A stretch of DNA of 64,000 nucleotides from Marisa cornuarietis (taxonomy: Eukaryota > Mollusca > Gastropoda > Architaenioglossa > Ampullariidae): contig SMMW01000001.1 of assembly GCA_004794655.1 (NCBI GenBank), positions 4,151,001 to 4,215,000 on the forward strand. The letters are read 5' to 3'. The translations under genes were made by a program, and so were the position numbers. Shown one piece after another: positions 25,040 through 37,715 of the stretch. Position 1 is the stretch's first letter, and each line of letters starts with the position of its first letter. The notes under the pieces are model-generated. The model did no database searches and was not told the origin of the DNA. It saw only the letters and a program-made list of their open reading frames with translations.

Positions 25040-25219
25040 CATGTGGGTTTTCCCTCTTGCGGTCTGGCTGTAGGTACGCGATGCCTGTATGCAACACCAA
25101 TCGTCGCCGCAATTCATTCATTCCACGTGCCATTCACCTGATCAACTCTACTGGCCGTCAACTCGTACTAGCCTGAGGTGACCTAAGGTCACCACTATAT
25201 CTACTGTTGCTGGTAATGT

Positions 25220-25266
<47 letters not shown>

Positions 25267-25420
25267 AATTACTACAACATATATACATTATCTCCTTTTA
25301 TATAATGTATATGTATGTATTATATCTTTATATCATGTATGTATTACTGCTAGTACGAGCGCTATTTGGAATTGCCCTTGTGGATAAATAAAGTGGTATT
25401 GTATTGTATTGACAATAAGA
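25040..25420 (+). mobile_element. 3' end of a Rex1/CR1-like element
   Basis: The frame NRRRNSFIPRAIHLINS (about 25095-25150) is the typical last coding block of such elements. It is followed, after a GT/GA microsatellite, by 'ggaattgcccttgtggataaataaagtgg' and a short (TATTG)n tail ending near 25411. Confidence 0.6.
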
Positions 25421-25429
25421 ACCATATAG

Positions 25430-27300
25430 CACTTCTCTAGATGCAGGGTGGCACTCTTGATAAATTCTAATCACACAGACGCTTTAAGTAGCACTAAAAG
25501 GTCAAATCTTATCGTTAGAAAACGGCAGCTGTGACTCTTTAAAACCCCAAACCCACACTTTTTGAACATTCAAATAACCGAAAAAAGACTGCCTATAATC
25601 CTTTACAATAATTCTTACACTACAAGTTTTTTTTTTAAAATAGCAACTTCCTTTAATGAACCTGTGACTTTTATACAGGAGTCTAAATAACAAATTATAA
25701 TAAACGTAGGTAATAGATAAGAGCTCACAGCGACAAAAACAAGTGACACCCCGTGTCTTTCACACATCACAACGAAGTCTTTATTCCAACTGGTAACTCT
25801 AGCATCCATCGCCACGGTGTAGTTCTTTTTATTATATTTTCATGCAAGAAAGACAGTCACTTAAGACTACATCTATCAGCAAAACAAGCCATCCAACACA
25901 ATGTATTATGCATTTATTTATTAATTTCTCATAATCGCTAAAAAAAACATTTGCACATAGCTGTAAAGCTCTTCCTGTCCATCCTTGCACCTCACACAAA
26001 TGAAATTAAATGTTAAAACAAGTAGCAGCTCTCTAAAAGATTTTTTCTGATTGTTTTAAATATTAATCATTTGTTACTCTTCACCTATATTTCTCTCCCA
26101 GTCTCTCCCAGATTATCAAAAATATTTCATCTACACAAGTTAAAAATAAAATTATGGACTTAAGTAAAAAAAAAAAATCTAAAAACTGAAACAGAGCTCA
26201 TGATTTCTTGCTCCACTTAAATGTTTTTTATTGGTATTAAATTACTTCTAGATCTCTTTATTTCTCTTTGGTACAATAACAACAATAATTCCACACTGTA
26301 GTTTACTTCTTGTTATGTTTAACTTTGATTATACAGTAGTTTGGATTCATCCTCGTGTCATGTTTAGCTTAGTTTATGAACATCTAGGCATCAAGGCGGA
26401 ACTGATAATTTACATTCTGTGTGAATTCCCAGAGAGAAAGTGGTTTCTTTTAAACCGTCACCCTTGTTGATACACGTGCCAATTCACCGGCATTAAAGCC
26501 AGGCCACAAAAAACAAAAACAAAAAAAAAAACTTGCCTCCCCACACTTAGTTTTAGCGAAAAGAAGGTTAACTTTTTTATGATTATTTAAATTAAACTCT
26601 TGCAAATTTAAAGAGCTCTGCCAGTTTGCACCTTTTCCAAATATTCTTAGTGACGCTCTCAGTGTATTGCCTTTCTGTAACCTGTACATCACTTGTTCTG
26701 GAGCATGATGTTGAGAGTGGATTAAAAGCCAACATGCTTTATAATACGCGTGTTCTACTATTTACAAGAAAAATTTCAATCGCTGCTTTGTCACAGTATC
26801 AAGCAGAACTACTATAAAACTAGAAATATTAATTAAAGTATTGGCTTACAACGCATACTCATAACAGTAATAAAAAAAACAAACTCGATACCAGTTACAC
26901 TGTCAAATATGAACAATTGTAGGTCATAGGGAAACCAGATATTGAAAACCGAAATTTCAGGAGCCCAGGTCTTTATTTCGTGCTTTGGTGAGGGTGATGA
27001 TTATTTCATCTTCTTCCTGTCTTGTCTCCCAAAGCAGTCTACGGAATTAGATAACTATCCAACAGCTGGGTCATCGAGGTGAAGTGCTGCCTATAGAAAT
27101 TTACTGATGATATCGTCATTTGGCTAGAGAAAATCATATTGTGATATTATGAACTAAAACTCATCATTAGAAGCATTTGTAGGAAGGATTCTTTAATACT
27201 TTTAACCCCGAAAATTATTCTTTTGACAGTCATAATATATCGGAATAATAACTAAAAGTTTTAGTTATTTTCCTCCAGAAGCCTTACAAATTTAATCTGC
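25430..27300. other. Intergenic block 3' of gene 3
   Basis: Contains the array-shared segments at 26385-26480 and 27025-27090 (matching 17040 and 17690). The remainder is AT-rich with only short unconserved frames. No gene is seen. Confidence 0.45.
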
Positions 27301-27306
27301 AAGACA

Positions 27307-30300
27307 TCAGTATAATGATATTTCTGGTATTCTTCTGATTATTTTTTCTAATGTAGTGGAGAAGCGAAACCGCAACATGCTTCTGAGAGTTTCTCTGAAT
27401 TTTGATCCCATTTTGTAGTAAACATAAAAGTTGAGAGAACAGTTCAGCATTCTCAGCGTTGTAATACTGTTCCACAAGACATAGGTCAGATTAGGATAGC
27501 GTTTGTTATAGTTCAGATCCTTCACGAAATACACGGCAATCTGCAAAGTGACCACCGGTGTTATACAGACGACAAAGAGAATAGAAGTGGCGATGAGCAT
27601 TTTGGTCAGTGCAACCTCTTTACTGGAAGTTCTTGCTTTTGTCGTGTCGTTGTTGACGGTGCTGGTGGTGGTCTGGTCTCGCCAGCTGACGGCGTGGCGG
27701 AGTTTGATGGCGGTGATGGCAGTGGTGGTGACGGTGACGACGATAGCGACGATTGAAAAGAACATGGAGTAGACAAAAAGGTCGAAAATGTCGATAATTT
27801 CCTGGTTGTGTAGGTAAAAGCTGTTGGGGGAGGAAGAAATCTCATGTAGATATAAATGTACTTTCACGTATGATAATAAAACTCTGCTTGTGCATACAAT
27901 ATCTAGACCTCCCGCGTATTGTTGAAAAATAAGGAAGTTGGCAATAGTTTTAAAAGGACTACAAGACTGTATGCATTAATTAAAACTGTTGAGACATCCG
28001 GTCATAAAAGTTTAACTTAAAGTGTTCTCTAAATTTTTTTTTACTGTTTTAATGTACCTACGAATAAAGTTTGCACAATCTTTGCTCTGTAAAGTCGGTG
28101 ATATAACCACATGCAAGGAATATTCAGACATTCAATTTATGTTAGTCATCAACAGTAGCTATGGGGAAAGAACTTTTGCGATTTCTTTAGGTACTTTGCC
28201 GAGTACGTGAAAAAATGCGTCACAAATTAAAAATAACCAACCAATCGTGGTCGGACCTCATGGTTAGCCATTGCAAATGTCTGCCCCCATGTGTTTGAAT
28301 TTACTTTGTGTGGTTTGACGTGAAAATGTTCTGAAAATTCACAATGAAACGAGCGGCTGATGAACCAAGCACTTCAACAGGAAAGTGAAGTAGGTGTAGG
28401 CTTATCACACAACAGGTGATCGATAGTTTGGTTGATTCAGACTTTGGGGAGTCAGAATTTCATCAAGAATACGTTTCCAGTTCAAGTGACACAGACAGTG
28501 AGAGCTCGAGTGATGAGAAAAATCTTGAACCTTATAGATAAAGAGCTAGGTCGATAGTAAGATAATGTGGGCGTGTCCCTCAAACAACTGATGGGGGTGA
28601 TTTAGGTGGTGATGAAGGTTGGACAAGGATTTTGTATCACCAAATACAGATCTGAATTTCAATGAGGATGAAAAAGGCCCAGTGAACATTCCTGGATCTA
28701 TCACAGAGGAGAGTGAACCGATTGACTTTTTATCCTTGTTTCTTGCAAAATTTCACAAAGAAAACCAACCTCCGGGCCCACAAATTGTAGCAAAGCCCAA
28801 CTCCTACAATGTCGAATATTGCAAGGATGCCACAGTGGAAGAAATGAAGGCTTTTCTTGAGCTGAGGACCTGCTCGACTTAAACCACGCAAAAACGAAGG
28901 CATATCCAGGGATATTAACAGTGACCACAACCCCGTATTTGATGCTTTCGACAAAGAGCCGCAAACCAGTCCGCTCATCTATTTCGACCTGGATAATCCA
29001 CGGGATCCTAAGGTTGTCGGCTTCTTTGAAGCACATGACGACAGAGATCTTATGGCGGGCAACAACATGGAGTTACAGGCAATCACAGACAAGCTCGAGC
29101 GCGTATGGAATGGAGATCAGCACGGAGAACAACTGGAGGAGTTGCAGTCCTTTACATGTATTTTGGTGCAACCCTCACCAGAGACGGTGGCTGTGCGGAC
29201 GACGTACGTCTAAGATTTGAAGAAGCGCCAGCTGCGATGGCCAGACACAACAAAGTTTGGGACAGCTGAAGCGTCGGCTTTTACACCAAACTTCGGCTCT
29301 ATAAGTCTCTTGTAGTGCCAATCATGCTGTACAGCTGCGAAACCTGGACCTTGCTATCAGAACCAGAGCGAAAGATCCAAGCGTTCGAGATGAACTACTT
29401 CAGGAGACTCATCCAGATCTCCTACTAGCTCTATCAGCTTCTCCCTAGGAGTGGTACTAGCTGTGCCTGTTACGGAATGGCATGACATGATATGACATGT
29501 CTCCTTCTTTTTCTCAGAAGTTAATATAGAGACACTGAACACATAGCTTCGGAAAATGACTTGTTGCAGGGAGCTTATACTTTTGTTTACTATTGAATTA
29601 TCGTGTTGTGTAACCTACATGATAAGATAAGACTTTATTTATCCGAGAAGGGATCTAGATAAAGGCTGTGTGATACAGAAGTTAAAATAACCGTTGAACA
29701 ACAAATGGAGAAATGCATCACTAGATGGAAATGAATGTTTCTTCTTACCTTGTGACGTAGAATACACTTTTAGTGGTGTTGGAAGCTAGATCATAGACCG
29801 TGACCGCCTGATGCTTTGCGCCCACAGCGGCCCACATCCCTCCAGCAAGGACGACAGTGACGACTGTGATGATGACGGCCGTGGTGGAGGTCTTAACGTA
29901 CCTCTTTGCTTTGAAGGGACTGACCACACAGAAACATCGCTCACACGCGATCGTTGCCGACACAAACATGGACGACCACAGGAAACCAGATGGACCTAGA
30001 GGAGATAAGTACACCGTGTTTGATGGCAGTGGCCATTCAAGAAGACCATTTCTGGTCTATATAATAAGTTTATTTACTGAGTACAGATTAACAGTAGATT
30101 CAATGTAGATGAGGAGTTTGTCTCTGAGGCAAGATTTTGTAAAGGAATTTAGTGGATATTAAGAAGTGTAATGTAAGAGTTTTAAAAAAAGTTGCAACGG
30201 GTACTAAGAAACATGTGTACGTCGAGAGACTTACCTACAAAGTACCGAATAAAAAAGTTTAACTCCACTCCGAGCAAGTCTCTTAAAGCCCACTCTACAC

Positions 30301-31685
30301 CGACAACAAAGGTGACAGTAATAGTCACCAGGTCCGTCAGTGCTAAAGCAAAGACACACAAGTTGATTCTCTCTCGCAGACCCAGTTTATAGAAAACGGC
30401 GGCACACAGAATGTTGCCTGGAAACCCAAATAAAAACAGCAGCGGTTCCAGCCCAACAGTTATAACGCCTACTATCCAAAGGGCTACCTGTACAACAGAA
30501 ATAATAAGACAGGTGTAGCTAAGAAATTCCGTATCTCAAGTTTAGCCTGTACTGGGGTGTTTATGTGCATTTTTAATGATAATAATAAACATTTTATAGG
30601 GCTTTTTTGAAGAGCTCAGATATCTTTACAAAAGTGATAGACAGCGCTTTCCACATAAACGGAATCACTAACACCGATAGACGCATAAGCAGACGCGCTG
30701 ACTACTACTACAGACAAACTTTCTCATTGTTATGAACATGTGTTACCATCTCTGAACGTCGCAGTAACGAGGTTGTCGCCCTTGTATGAGTAGAGATTAT
30801 CACCCCTGGATTGAATGTTGATAGGGGGCGTTGTTTAGAAATTGGAAGGAGAAGCAGACGTGAGAGTCTGGGGAGAAAGAAGAATTTGGGACAGAGGTTG
30901 GAATTAATAGTAACTGTGTGGATTAATATTAACTGTGTGAAGAAATAGTAACTGTGTGGATAAATAGTAACTGTGTGGATACATATTACCTGTGTGAAGA
31001 AATATTAACTGTATGGAGAAAGAGTAACTGTGTGGAGAAATATTAACTATGTGGGTTGTCATTAATAAGCAACTGTGTGGTTCCTCGATTTACTAATTTT
31101 CTCAGCTGCTGTGTGATCTCCTGAGAATAATAATAAACATTTTATAGGGCTTTTTTGATGAGCTCAGAGCTCTTTACAAAAGTGATAGACAGCGCTTTCC
31201 ACATAAACGGAATCACTAACACCGATATACGCATAAGCAGACCCGCTGACTACTACTACAGACAAACTTTCTCATACAGGACTTCTTTACGTTTATGTTT
31301 TATTTATTAATGTTTAAGAATATTGCTAACAAAAATGAGATACAATTTGAGTATGTTCAAGGCTGAGAGTTATAGTTTGGTGAGAATTATTTTCTTTTCC
31401 TTTTGTTCTTTTTTCTTGCTTTATAGTAGAAAACGTGAGGACATTTTGTGACAGATGCATTGCCTACCTCATTGCTGATGATGTTATCAACTCCTCTCAC
31501 TAACATTTTTTCAGAATCTTCCTTAACCTGTGACCTAGTCACGGTCGTAATGTCGACGGTGATCTGGTCATAAATGAAGGGTACCGAAGTTCCTGTCGTC
31601 ACCTTGCAACATTGTGTCCAGGTAGTGAGATCCATGTTGACACTGATGTCCTAGACTCTTGACAGCAAAGCAAACACAAAACGTT
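27307..31685 (-). CDS. Class-A GPCR, chemosensory-receptor-like (array gene 3)
   Basis: Exons: 31685-31468 (N-terminus), 30487-30235 (TM1-TM2, 253 nt; reads VALWIVGVITVGLEPLL on), 29995-29749 (TM3-TM4, 247 nt) and 27820-27307 (TM5-TM7 and a longer tail, 514 nt). Junctions are GT-AG in the array phases. Motifs: GFPGN, LALTD, ACERCFCVV, CITP, NFYVYY. The TM4 end differs (MWAAVGAKHQ). The tail is extended by about 12 residues (KIIRRIPEISLY). A 20-bp deletion in the N-terminal exon, relative to gene 1, removes the GMSTD region and shifts the frame. Only a start at the Met at 31635 (MDLTTW) gives an open protein of about 393 residues. Intron 3 contains piggyBac and RTE fragments and intron 1 a repeat-flanked insertion, making this gene 4.4 kb. 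It is either functional with a shortened N-terminus or an early pseudogene. Confidence 0.75.
28344..28880 (+). mobile_element. piggyBac-type transposase N-terminal remnant
   Basis: From ATG 28344 (MKRAADEPSTSTGK) through a Ser/Glu/Asp-rich stretch to 28619-28880, where EPIDFLSLFLAKF and KPNSYNVEYCKDATVEEMKAFLEL match the start of the piggyBac/PGBD transposase domain. Several stops and a frame change break it, and the DDD catalytic region is missing. It sits in intron 3 of gene 3. Confidence 0.6.
29020..29430 (+). mobile_element. RTE-clade retrotransposon fragment
   Basis: Pieces DDRDLMAGNNMELQAITDKLE (about 29040-29095, equivalent to the FADDIDLM catalytic block) and KLRLYKSLVVPIMLYSCETW to FRRLIQISY (about 29288-29428) match the intact frame at 46713-47483 with frameshifts and stops. 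It lies directly after the piggyBac remnant in intron 3 of gene 3. Confidence 0.7.
30581..31275. repeat. Direct-repeat-bounded insertion with a 19-bp minisatellite
   Basis: A repeat of about 147 bp (30581-30727) recurs at about 31126-31274 with about five differences. Between them are about 400 bp containing eight tandem copies of exactly 19 bp, consensus atagtaactgtgtggataa (30907-31058). The flanking repeat starts with (AAT)n and 'aaacattttatagggc', like a dispersed molluscan short repeat. The whole is absent from intron 1 of the other receptors. It may be a miniature terminal-repeat element or a local duplication. Confidence 0.6.
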
Positions 31686-31689
31686 CTAC

Positions 31690-32775
31690 AGAAAGTGGGA
31701 TGTTGCAGGTAATATATCGTTTAAAATATTGTCGAACTTTCTTCAGAAGTTGTATAAAAAGTTTTTTGTGCAGCTTTTAGCTAAAAGTGCTTATTAATTA
31801 TGCAGAGAGCAGAGAATTAAAGTGGTTCATATCTCGTCTCGGTACACTCTCTGTATGTGACACCTGTTCGCAGGGCCGGGTGCCGGGGTTTTTCTCCGGA
31901 TACTCCGGTTTCCTCACCCTCCCTTTCACTCCATAGTGCGAAATCGCCGCAAGGTGGAAGCACTTTCCCACTAAATAAATCAACCAACCAACCAACTAAG
32001 AAACACAAGAGAAATGATGAGGACGGAGCAAGAGGTTTGGCTTCCCACTCCTATGTGCTCTTGCATGAACACAACAAATGTATTACTAATCGGATCTTCC
32101 TAGTTTTTTTTCAGACCACGACCACTATAGGAGCACTGAGATCTCTTGCAAGGCAGACACCACGCCACTTACCTGTCTGTGCGAGAGAAAGCTAGCGTTA
32201 TAAAGTACAGGTGTAAGTATTTACATTTCACTCATATGAATCCTATATACCTGCGGGTGGAGTAAACGCTGTCGAAATAAACTAACTGTATGCAGAAGAG
32301 GTTCCACTTAGCAGTCAACTGACCATGATTGCTCCATTTCCATGAAGTGAAACATCTTTGGCTAAATGTTGTTCAAGATTTTGAGACAAGGTTCATTGTT
32401 CCCCTCTTATGAATGCTTACATAGTTGTCCCACATCCGTTTTTTTTTCTTCATAATATTGCCTACGGACGTTCTCCTACTCTATTCTTGACGGTAAATTT
32501 TTACCTGATTATTGTCCCGCATCATATCTATAGTCTAATGCAAGGCTGAGAAGCCCAACCTCTTGTAGGGTACATGAAGTCGGTTTATTAATGTTTTACC
32601 CTTTTTTCTTAACTCATAAAGTAAACGATTAGAGCAGAATGTCATCTTGTGATGTTTAAGTCAACTGTAACTGTATATTTTTCTGAGTAACTTGATTATT
32701 CCAGGAAATTCATGGAAGGTCAGAAAAATTGTTTATTTTTGGCATTATTTTAGTACCCGGCTATATTTCTCTCTC

Positions 32776-32834
<59 letters not shown>

Positions 32835-34720
32835 CCACTTAACATTTCATATTCAGGTGCAGCATATATGTTTATGTGTGTGTGCGCGTGTGTTTTGACC
32901 TATTAATATTGCATATTCACGGGCAGCATATATATATATATACATACATGCGTGTGTCGTATGTACAATTATTTGTGTATTTGCTTTGTAGGGAGTGATA
33001 AGGACAGAGGAAACAGAGCGACCTTTACTTTCAAATACATTTTTGTGTAATAAGAAATTAGAATTGTCGGAACTTTAAGGTGAGAAACGTTTGCTGGCAA
33101 AATACTTCAGCTATTATCATTTTTTTAGCTGTGTGTTCAGCAGCTATGAACACGACTGCACCAAATTAAATCAATCACATCAATCGGTTTTCAAAACAAA
33201 AAAAAAGCCCAGTTCCAATAGCTGTGTCTCGTTAACAGTCCACTAGAATGCTTGGAGACCTAGCACGAGGTGCGGCTGTACAAACACCTATTTCCATGTT
33301 GCCGTGTATTTACCTTGTAATATCTTATCTCGTCACTACATATCGAGTATTTTCCGTTGTCTTCAGTCGTCCTCGCAACCGATGAAGGAAAGAACTTTTC
33401 AGCCTTGGGCAGTTCCCTGGGACAGGTTTTCATCTACCCGACCTGCTTATTTTATTTTTCTTGTGCCTCCTCGTTGCTCTAGCATTTCGCTTCTGGGATA
33501 TATTCATCTACATTGCCGGTAGGAGCAGTTTTTTTGTCCCTTTTGGTGTTCAAGCTGCTCAGCTTCAGAAAGACCAATAAAGGTGTTTCTACTATTATTT
33601 TTGGCAGATGCACTGTTTTGCTATGCGTATTCAACTCCTGAAACAAATTTGACATAGGAATTCCTGGTTTTAATTTTCTGATCGTGCATTAGAAGGTTCC
33701 CTTTAGAGATATTTTATAATGTGGATGTGGTACTCATGCCCGTTTGAGAGCTTAATGATGGCGTGGCATTTTGTGCAATCCTTTCAGGATTCGTCTCATT
33801 ACGTTCATTCCATGCCCATCTACATCTATGAACATTCACTAATACTTTTGTTCATTCATTTAACAAACCTCAAACATTTTTATACTTTATTCGACAGACA
33901 AGATGTGTATTATATTCCTGATCACTTATCCTTAAAAATATCAACAAAATTATACAAAATATTTTAAAACATGCATGCTTACATGTATGTTAAAACTGAT
34001 TTAAAAGTTTCCGTTTTAATTATATTTAGAGAGGTAGTACATACCGCTTTTCTGTAAGATTCCTGTACATTCAAAATTGTTCTTCATGTTTTAACTAAAA
34101 ATTGAGCACATCTTCACTTATTGGCTTACATTTTGTAGTTTCGTCTCGTGTTATTTGCTTGGCTTTTGAATAGGCATGCTCTAGGAAGTAAGGCCACTGC
34201 ATTTTTGTGATAAACCTGGTAAAATAGATTATGGGATCATAATGTGATTAAGGTTAACAAAAGACTGAGCATATAAATGTTACATCTCCTTTATCCTCTA
34301 GTCTGATCTACAATATTCGCCGCTACACAAAAGTGTCGCTAAAATAATAAAATTATGTCAAGAAACCATATATACATGATTAGATATTAATACTGATAAT
34401 AATAAAGTACAATATGTATTAACCTTTAATTTATTTATTTCTCCACATAAATTCAAGGGTTTGCGTGGACATCACAAATCATACAGATTCCGGACAGATA
34501 CAGTCGAGTTAGCGGGGACTCGACTAGCAAACAGTCACTGACCTTACGAGTTAACAAGATACGTGTGAAAGCGGCCTTCACCCCGAGACACATTTACCGG
34601 AGAAAGATTAAAGTCCATGGGTCCAGAATTCGCTGAATATCACAAAAGACAGCTGGGCTGAATACACAGGGTTTATACCTACCATTCCTGAATGGCTTAG
34701 ATAGGAAACGGGATTTTAGA
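31690..34720. other. 5'-flanking and linker blocks of receptor gene 3
   Basis: A diverged copy of the 5' block (32140-33310). It then passes into the linker block found also at 48060-49400 and 62050-63570 (for example 'ttataatgtggatgtggtactcatgccc' at about 33715). (GT)n lies at 32780-32833. No exon can be placed. Confidence 0.5.
31850..32000 (+). mobile_element. SINE-like dispersed repeat with (AACC)n tail
   Basis: 'ccggggtttttctccggatactccggtttcc' followed by 'atcgccgcaaggtgga' and a (CAAC)n tail is a widespread short repeat form in invertebrates. It is absent from the matching position of the other array units. Confidence 0.45.
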
Positions 34721-34724
34721 ATTT

Positions 34725-35375
34725 CGCTGCACGTCTGGTGTTTAAAGCAAGAAAACGGGACCATGCCACTTCTCTCCTTCGTTTTCTACACTGGCTGCCC
34801 ATCCATTCTCGCATTCAGTACAAACTGTGCTGTGTTTTAATTTCTTTGCAGGCTCCTGTCCTGTCTATTTCTCGGAACTTCTCTTCCCTTACATCCCGGC
34901 CAGACAACTCCGCTCTTCCTCTGATGAACGTCTCCTAACTCATCCTGTCACCATAACAACAACATATGGTCACAGGATTTTTTTGCTACTGTGCAGCAAA
35001 ACAATGGAACTCTCTTCCTTTCCATATCCGCCACCTTCCTACAATTGAATCCTTCAAATCTGCACTGAAAACACACCTCTTCCTTGAGCATTACTCCTAA
35101 CACAGTCCACACAATGCTCGTCCTTCTTACTCTCCCCCTCCCGCTCTTGCTACTTTTCTACCCATATTTCTCTGCAGAATCACGATGTTCCTGTTACTTG
35201 GTGCCTTTTTGTGATTTTATCTTTGTTTTCTGTTTGTCGTCAGTACTGTCGTTTATTCTTCCGTTCCTCGTGTTCTATCCATTTATTCCATATATCTTCC
35301 CCGTTTTAAGCGCTAAGAGCATGCTCTCTATGAGTGTGAATATGCGCTATAAAAATCTTCATTATTATTATTATA
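34725..35375 (+). mobile_element. CR1/L2-like retrotransposon 3' fragment
   Basis: Frames read ARLVFKARKRDHAT, LLRFLHWLPIHSRIQYKLC, PARQLRSSSDERLLT and, near 35050, ESFKSALKTHLFLEHYS, the usual C-terminal blocks. A 3' UTR ends in 'cgctaagagcatgctctctatgagtgtgaatatgcgctataaaaatcttc' and (ATT)n. It is inserted between 'gggattttagaat' and 'tagatgtgaatgtcg', which adjoin at the equivalent place near 63590. Confidence 0.75.
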
Positions 35376-35481
35376 GATGTGAATGTCGAAGTTTTATGTA
35401 CAGGAGCAATGTGATCGTTAGAGTTTCGTTGTCTAATGACTCTTTACTTACCTTAGAACAGGAAAGAGCTTTTTTCTAGCG

Positions 35482-35705
35482 TTTTCCTACTCTGCAGAAT
35501 CGCTATATTTTCTATGTTCTGTTAATTGGTGTCTTTTTGTGTTTTTCATCTTTGTTTTCTGTTTGTCGTCAGTACTGTCGTTTATTCTTACGCCACTCGT
35601 GTTCTATCCATTTAGTCCATGTCTCTTCCTTGTTTTAAGCGCTAAGAGCATGCTCTCTATGAGTGTGAATATGCGCTATAAAAATCTTCATTTATTATTA
35701 TTATT
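35482..35705 (+). mobile_element. Second, shorter copy of the same CR1/L2-like 3' end
   Basis: About 220 bp nearly identical to 35160-35375, ending in the same 'cgctataaaaatcttc' plus (ATT)n. It lies about 105 bp from the first copy within linker DNA that is uninterrupted near 63710, so it is a separate insertion of the same family. Confidence 0.7.
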
Positions 35706-37034
35706 ACTCCATCAATGTTCTCTTCCAGAAACACATCGCACACCTTTACTAACAGCTTGTGACAGTTAATGAATGCTAGCTGCCAAAACGTTTTTAATGG
35801 CAAGAAAGGGTCGACTGTTCTGGATAGAGATTTACAACTTTACTTCTTAATCAAAAATTTATATTCCTTAATAAGTATTGAAATCACCGCAAAACAGACG
35901 CTGGTCAACGCAGCAGGATTTTCGACAAATCTTACTAAGGAGTTTACTGGTTTGACAAGGAATTTGTTGAGTGATGCTGCAAGACTTTTATCAATTTTAT
36001 CAACTGGCCATCGCAAACTCGATTTATATGATAGCTTGCAATGTGTGACCAGTTTACAGTCTGGAGAAAGTCCTAGTTTACGAGAAGGATGCCCACAGAC
36101 TTGTCTAGGTTACCTCTTACCTTGAGAAAGGAAGGTGCATGCAGAGTAGTGTGTACGAGGATCTGTACAAAGTTTATTACCAGTACAACCGGTCTCAACG
36201 TAAGTGACGACGAAGGAGGTTTTTATACAGTTTCGTATTAGTATTCTTTTATTGTTAACACACAGAAATAGTTGGCAGAAACGTTCTTCCAGAACAACAG
36301 CCATGTCAGCGCATGAAGTAGGTACAGTATATTTAAAATACTTGTTACGCTTGTATTATGCCGTATTCGCTGGACTTTTGTTCAAAACTTTACTGCATGA
36401 TCGCGAAATTCAGCATGCCAGAGTATCGACAACCATTACTTAGGAGACAGTCACGTGTTCTCCTCACCTGTTCAGTGACGTCACTCGATAACACAGCACG
36501 GCGGCCTACTGGAGGTGACACAGACCTGTGCTACAGACGAGATCGTTTTACAACCAAAAATTTTGATATGACATGGCTGAAAATGACAGTATCTACCACT
36601 TAATTCCGACTTAAACTGTCCTTCCAAGACAGTACAAACTGTAAAGTGGCTCACTGTCGTTTTGCGGCTAGCCTCGTAAGGTCTTCTCACACGGCTTGTT
36701 ATGCCCCTTTAAACCTTTTGACTAAGTCAGATATTCTGAAAAAATGATTTGCGGTAGGGTTAAACTGAGCCAATTATTTGATGTTAAGGGATGAAAGATT
36801 TGTGGAATAATAATAATAATAATAATAATAAATTTCCATTTATAGAGCGCCTTGTCCCACTAACAAAGGTGGACACTAGGCGCCTACATATGTGAGATCG
36901 GAGGAGCATAAACTTGTAAATACGCACTACATTCGTCTTACAACTTCATTCCCCATCATTAGAATTATAATAACTCTCTCTTGCTTTCTCACTTGCACAC
37001 ACACACTCTCGCTCACACATGCCCTCTCCCTTTT

Positions 37035-37066
<32 letters not shown>

Positions 37067-37137
37067 TCACGGTGGTACCAAAAGAAAACCCCAAAGGGCC
37101 AGCCCTGTGAAATGGGTGCACGTTCAGAGAGGTAGGT
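35706..37137. other. Linker and 3'-side blocks before gene 4
   Basis: 36034-36510 is the shared block with 'catggcggcc'-like sequence also present at 7098 and 51172. 36806-36990 is an (AAT)n-headed repeat ('ttatagagcgccttgtcccactaacaaa') that recurs without its head at 51950-52060. CT/CA runs lie at 36974-37072. The 118-residue frame at 35769-36125 is not preserved in the paralogous blocks near 49590 and 63770, so it is not called a gene. Confidence 0.5.
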
Positions 37138-37380
37138 CAGAACTGATTACGATTCCAAGGCACCCGATTCTTACACTGTTGTGGTGACATGAGCTTTAGC
37201 CTTTGCGCTACCACCGGCTCAATAGTTCCTCAAAATTATTTCAGAATGTCAAAAAATACAAAAGGGAGAAAAGTAGAGTATTTTACAATAGTCCAGCAAG
37301 GTAGACTATCATAATGGCAAAGCAGCCGGTCCTATAGACGGGTCTTATTCAGACAAAGAACCGTGTGACAGAGGCAAGAT

Positions 37381-37440
37381 CCAAACTAAGGACAGCCAAT
37401 GCACTGTATTGGTGACAGGAACTAACCGTTGCGGAACCAG
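37381..37440 (-). mobile_element. tRNA-derived SINE fragment (also at 38341-38400)
   Basis: Minus-strand 'ggtggtctggttccgcaacggttagttcctgtcacc...' resembles a tRNA-like SINE head. It is duplicated exactly with the 960-bp unit. Homologous pieces sit at 8535-8640 and 54070-54155. Confidence 0.45.
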
Positions 37441-37715
37441 ACCACCATATAATAAGACGAGTGTATCTTACCACGAGTTTATTTTCAGATAACCAACTAT
37501 TATATGACCCTGAATTCATATGGACAACACGTGTCCAGCTGTTAATCTGCAGACAAACAGCGGAATATATTTCAGCTCGAACAAAAGATATACTACAAGT
37601 TCAGAACATATCGACACTACCACCTAGTTTTAAATAACTAGTGACAATCGCGAAAAATAAGAACAACTAGCTCCATGTTTTTTGGAGAACCGTTACGGCA
37701 TTGCTGGTATTCCTT

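Noticed and set aside
35769..36125. 118-residue open frame
   Set aside because: The paralogous blocks near 49590 and 63770 do not keep the frame, and there is no recognisable domain.
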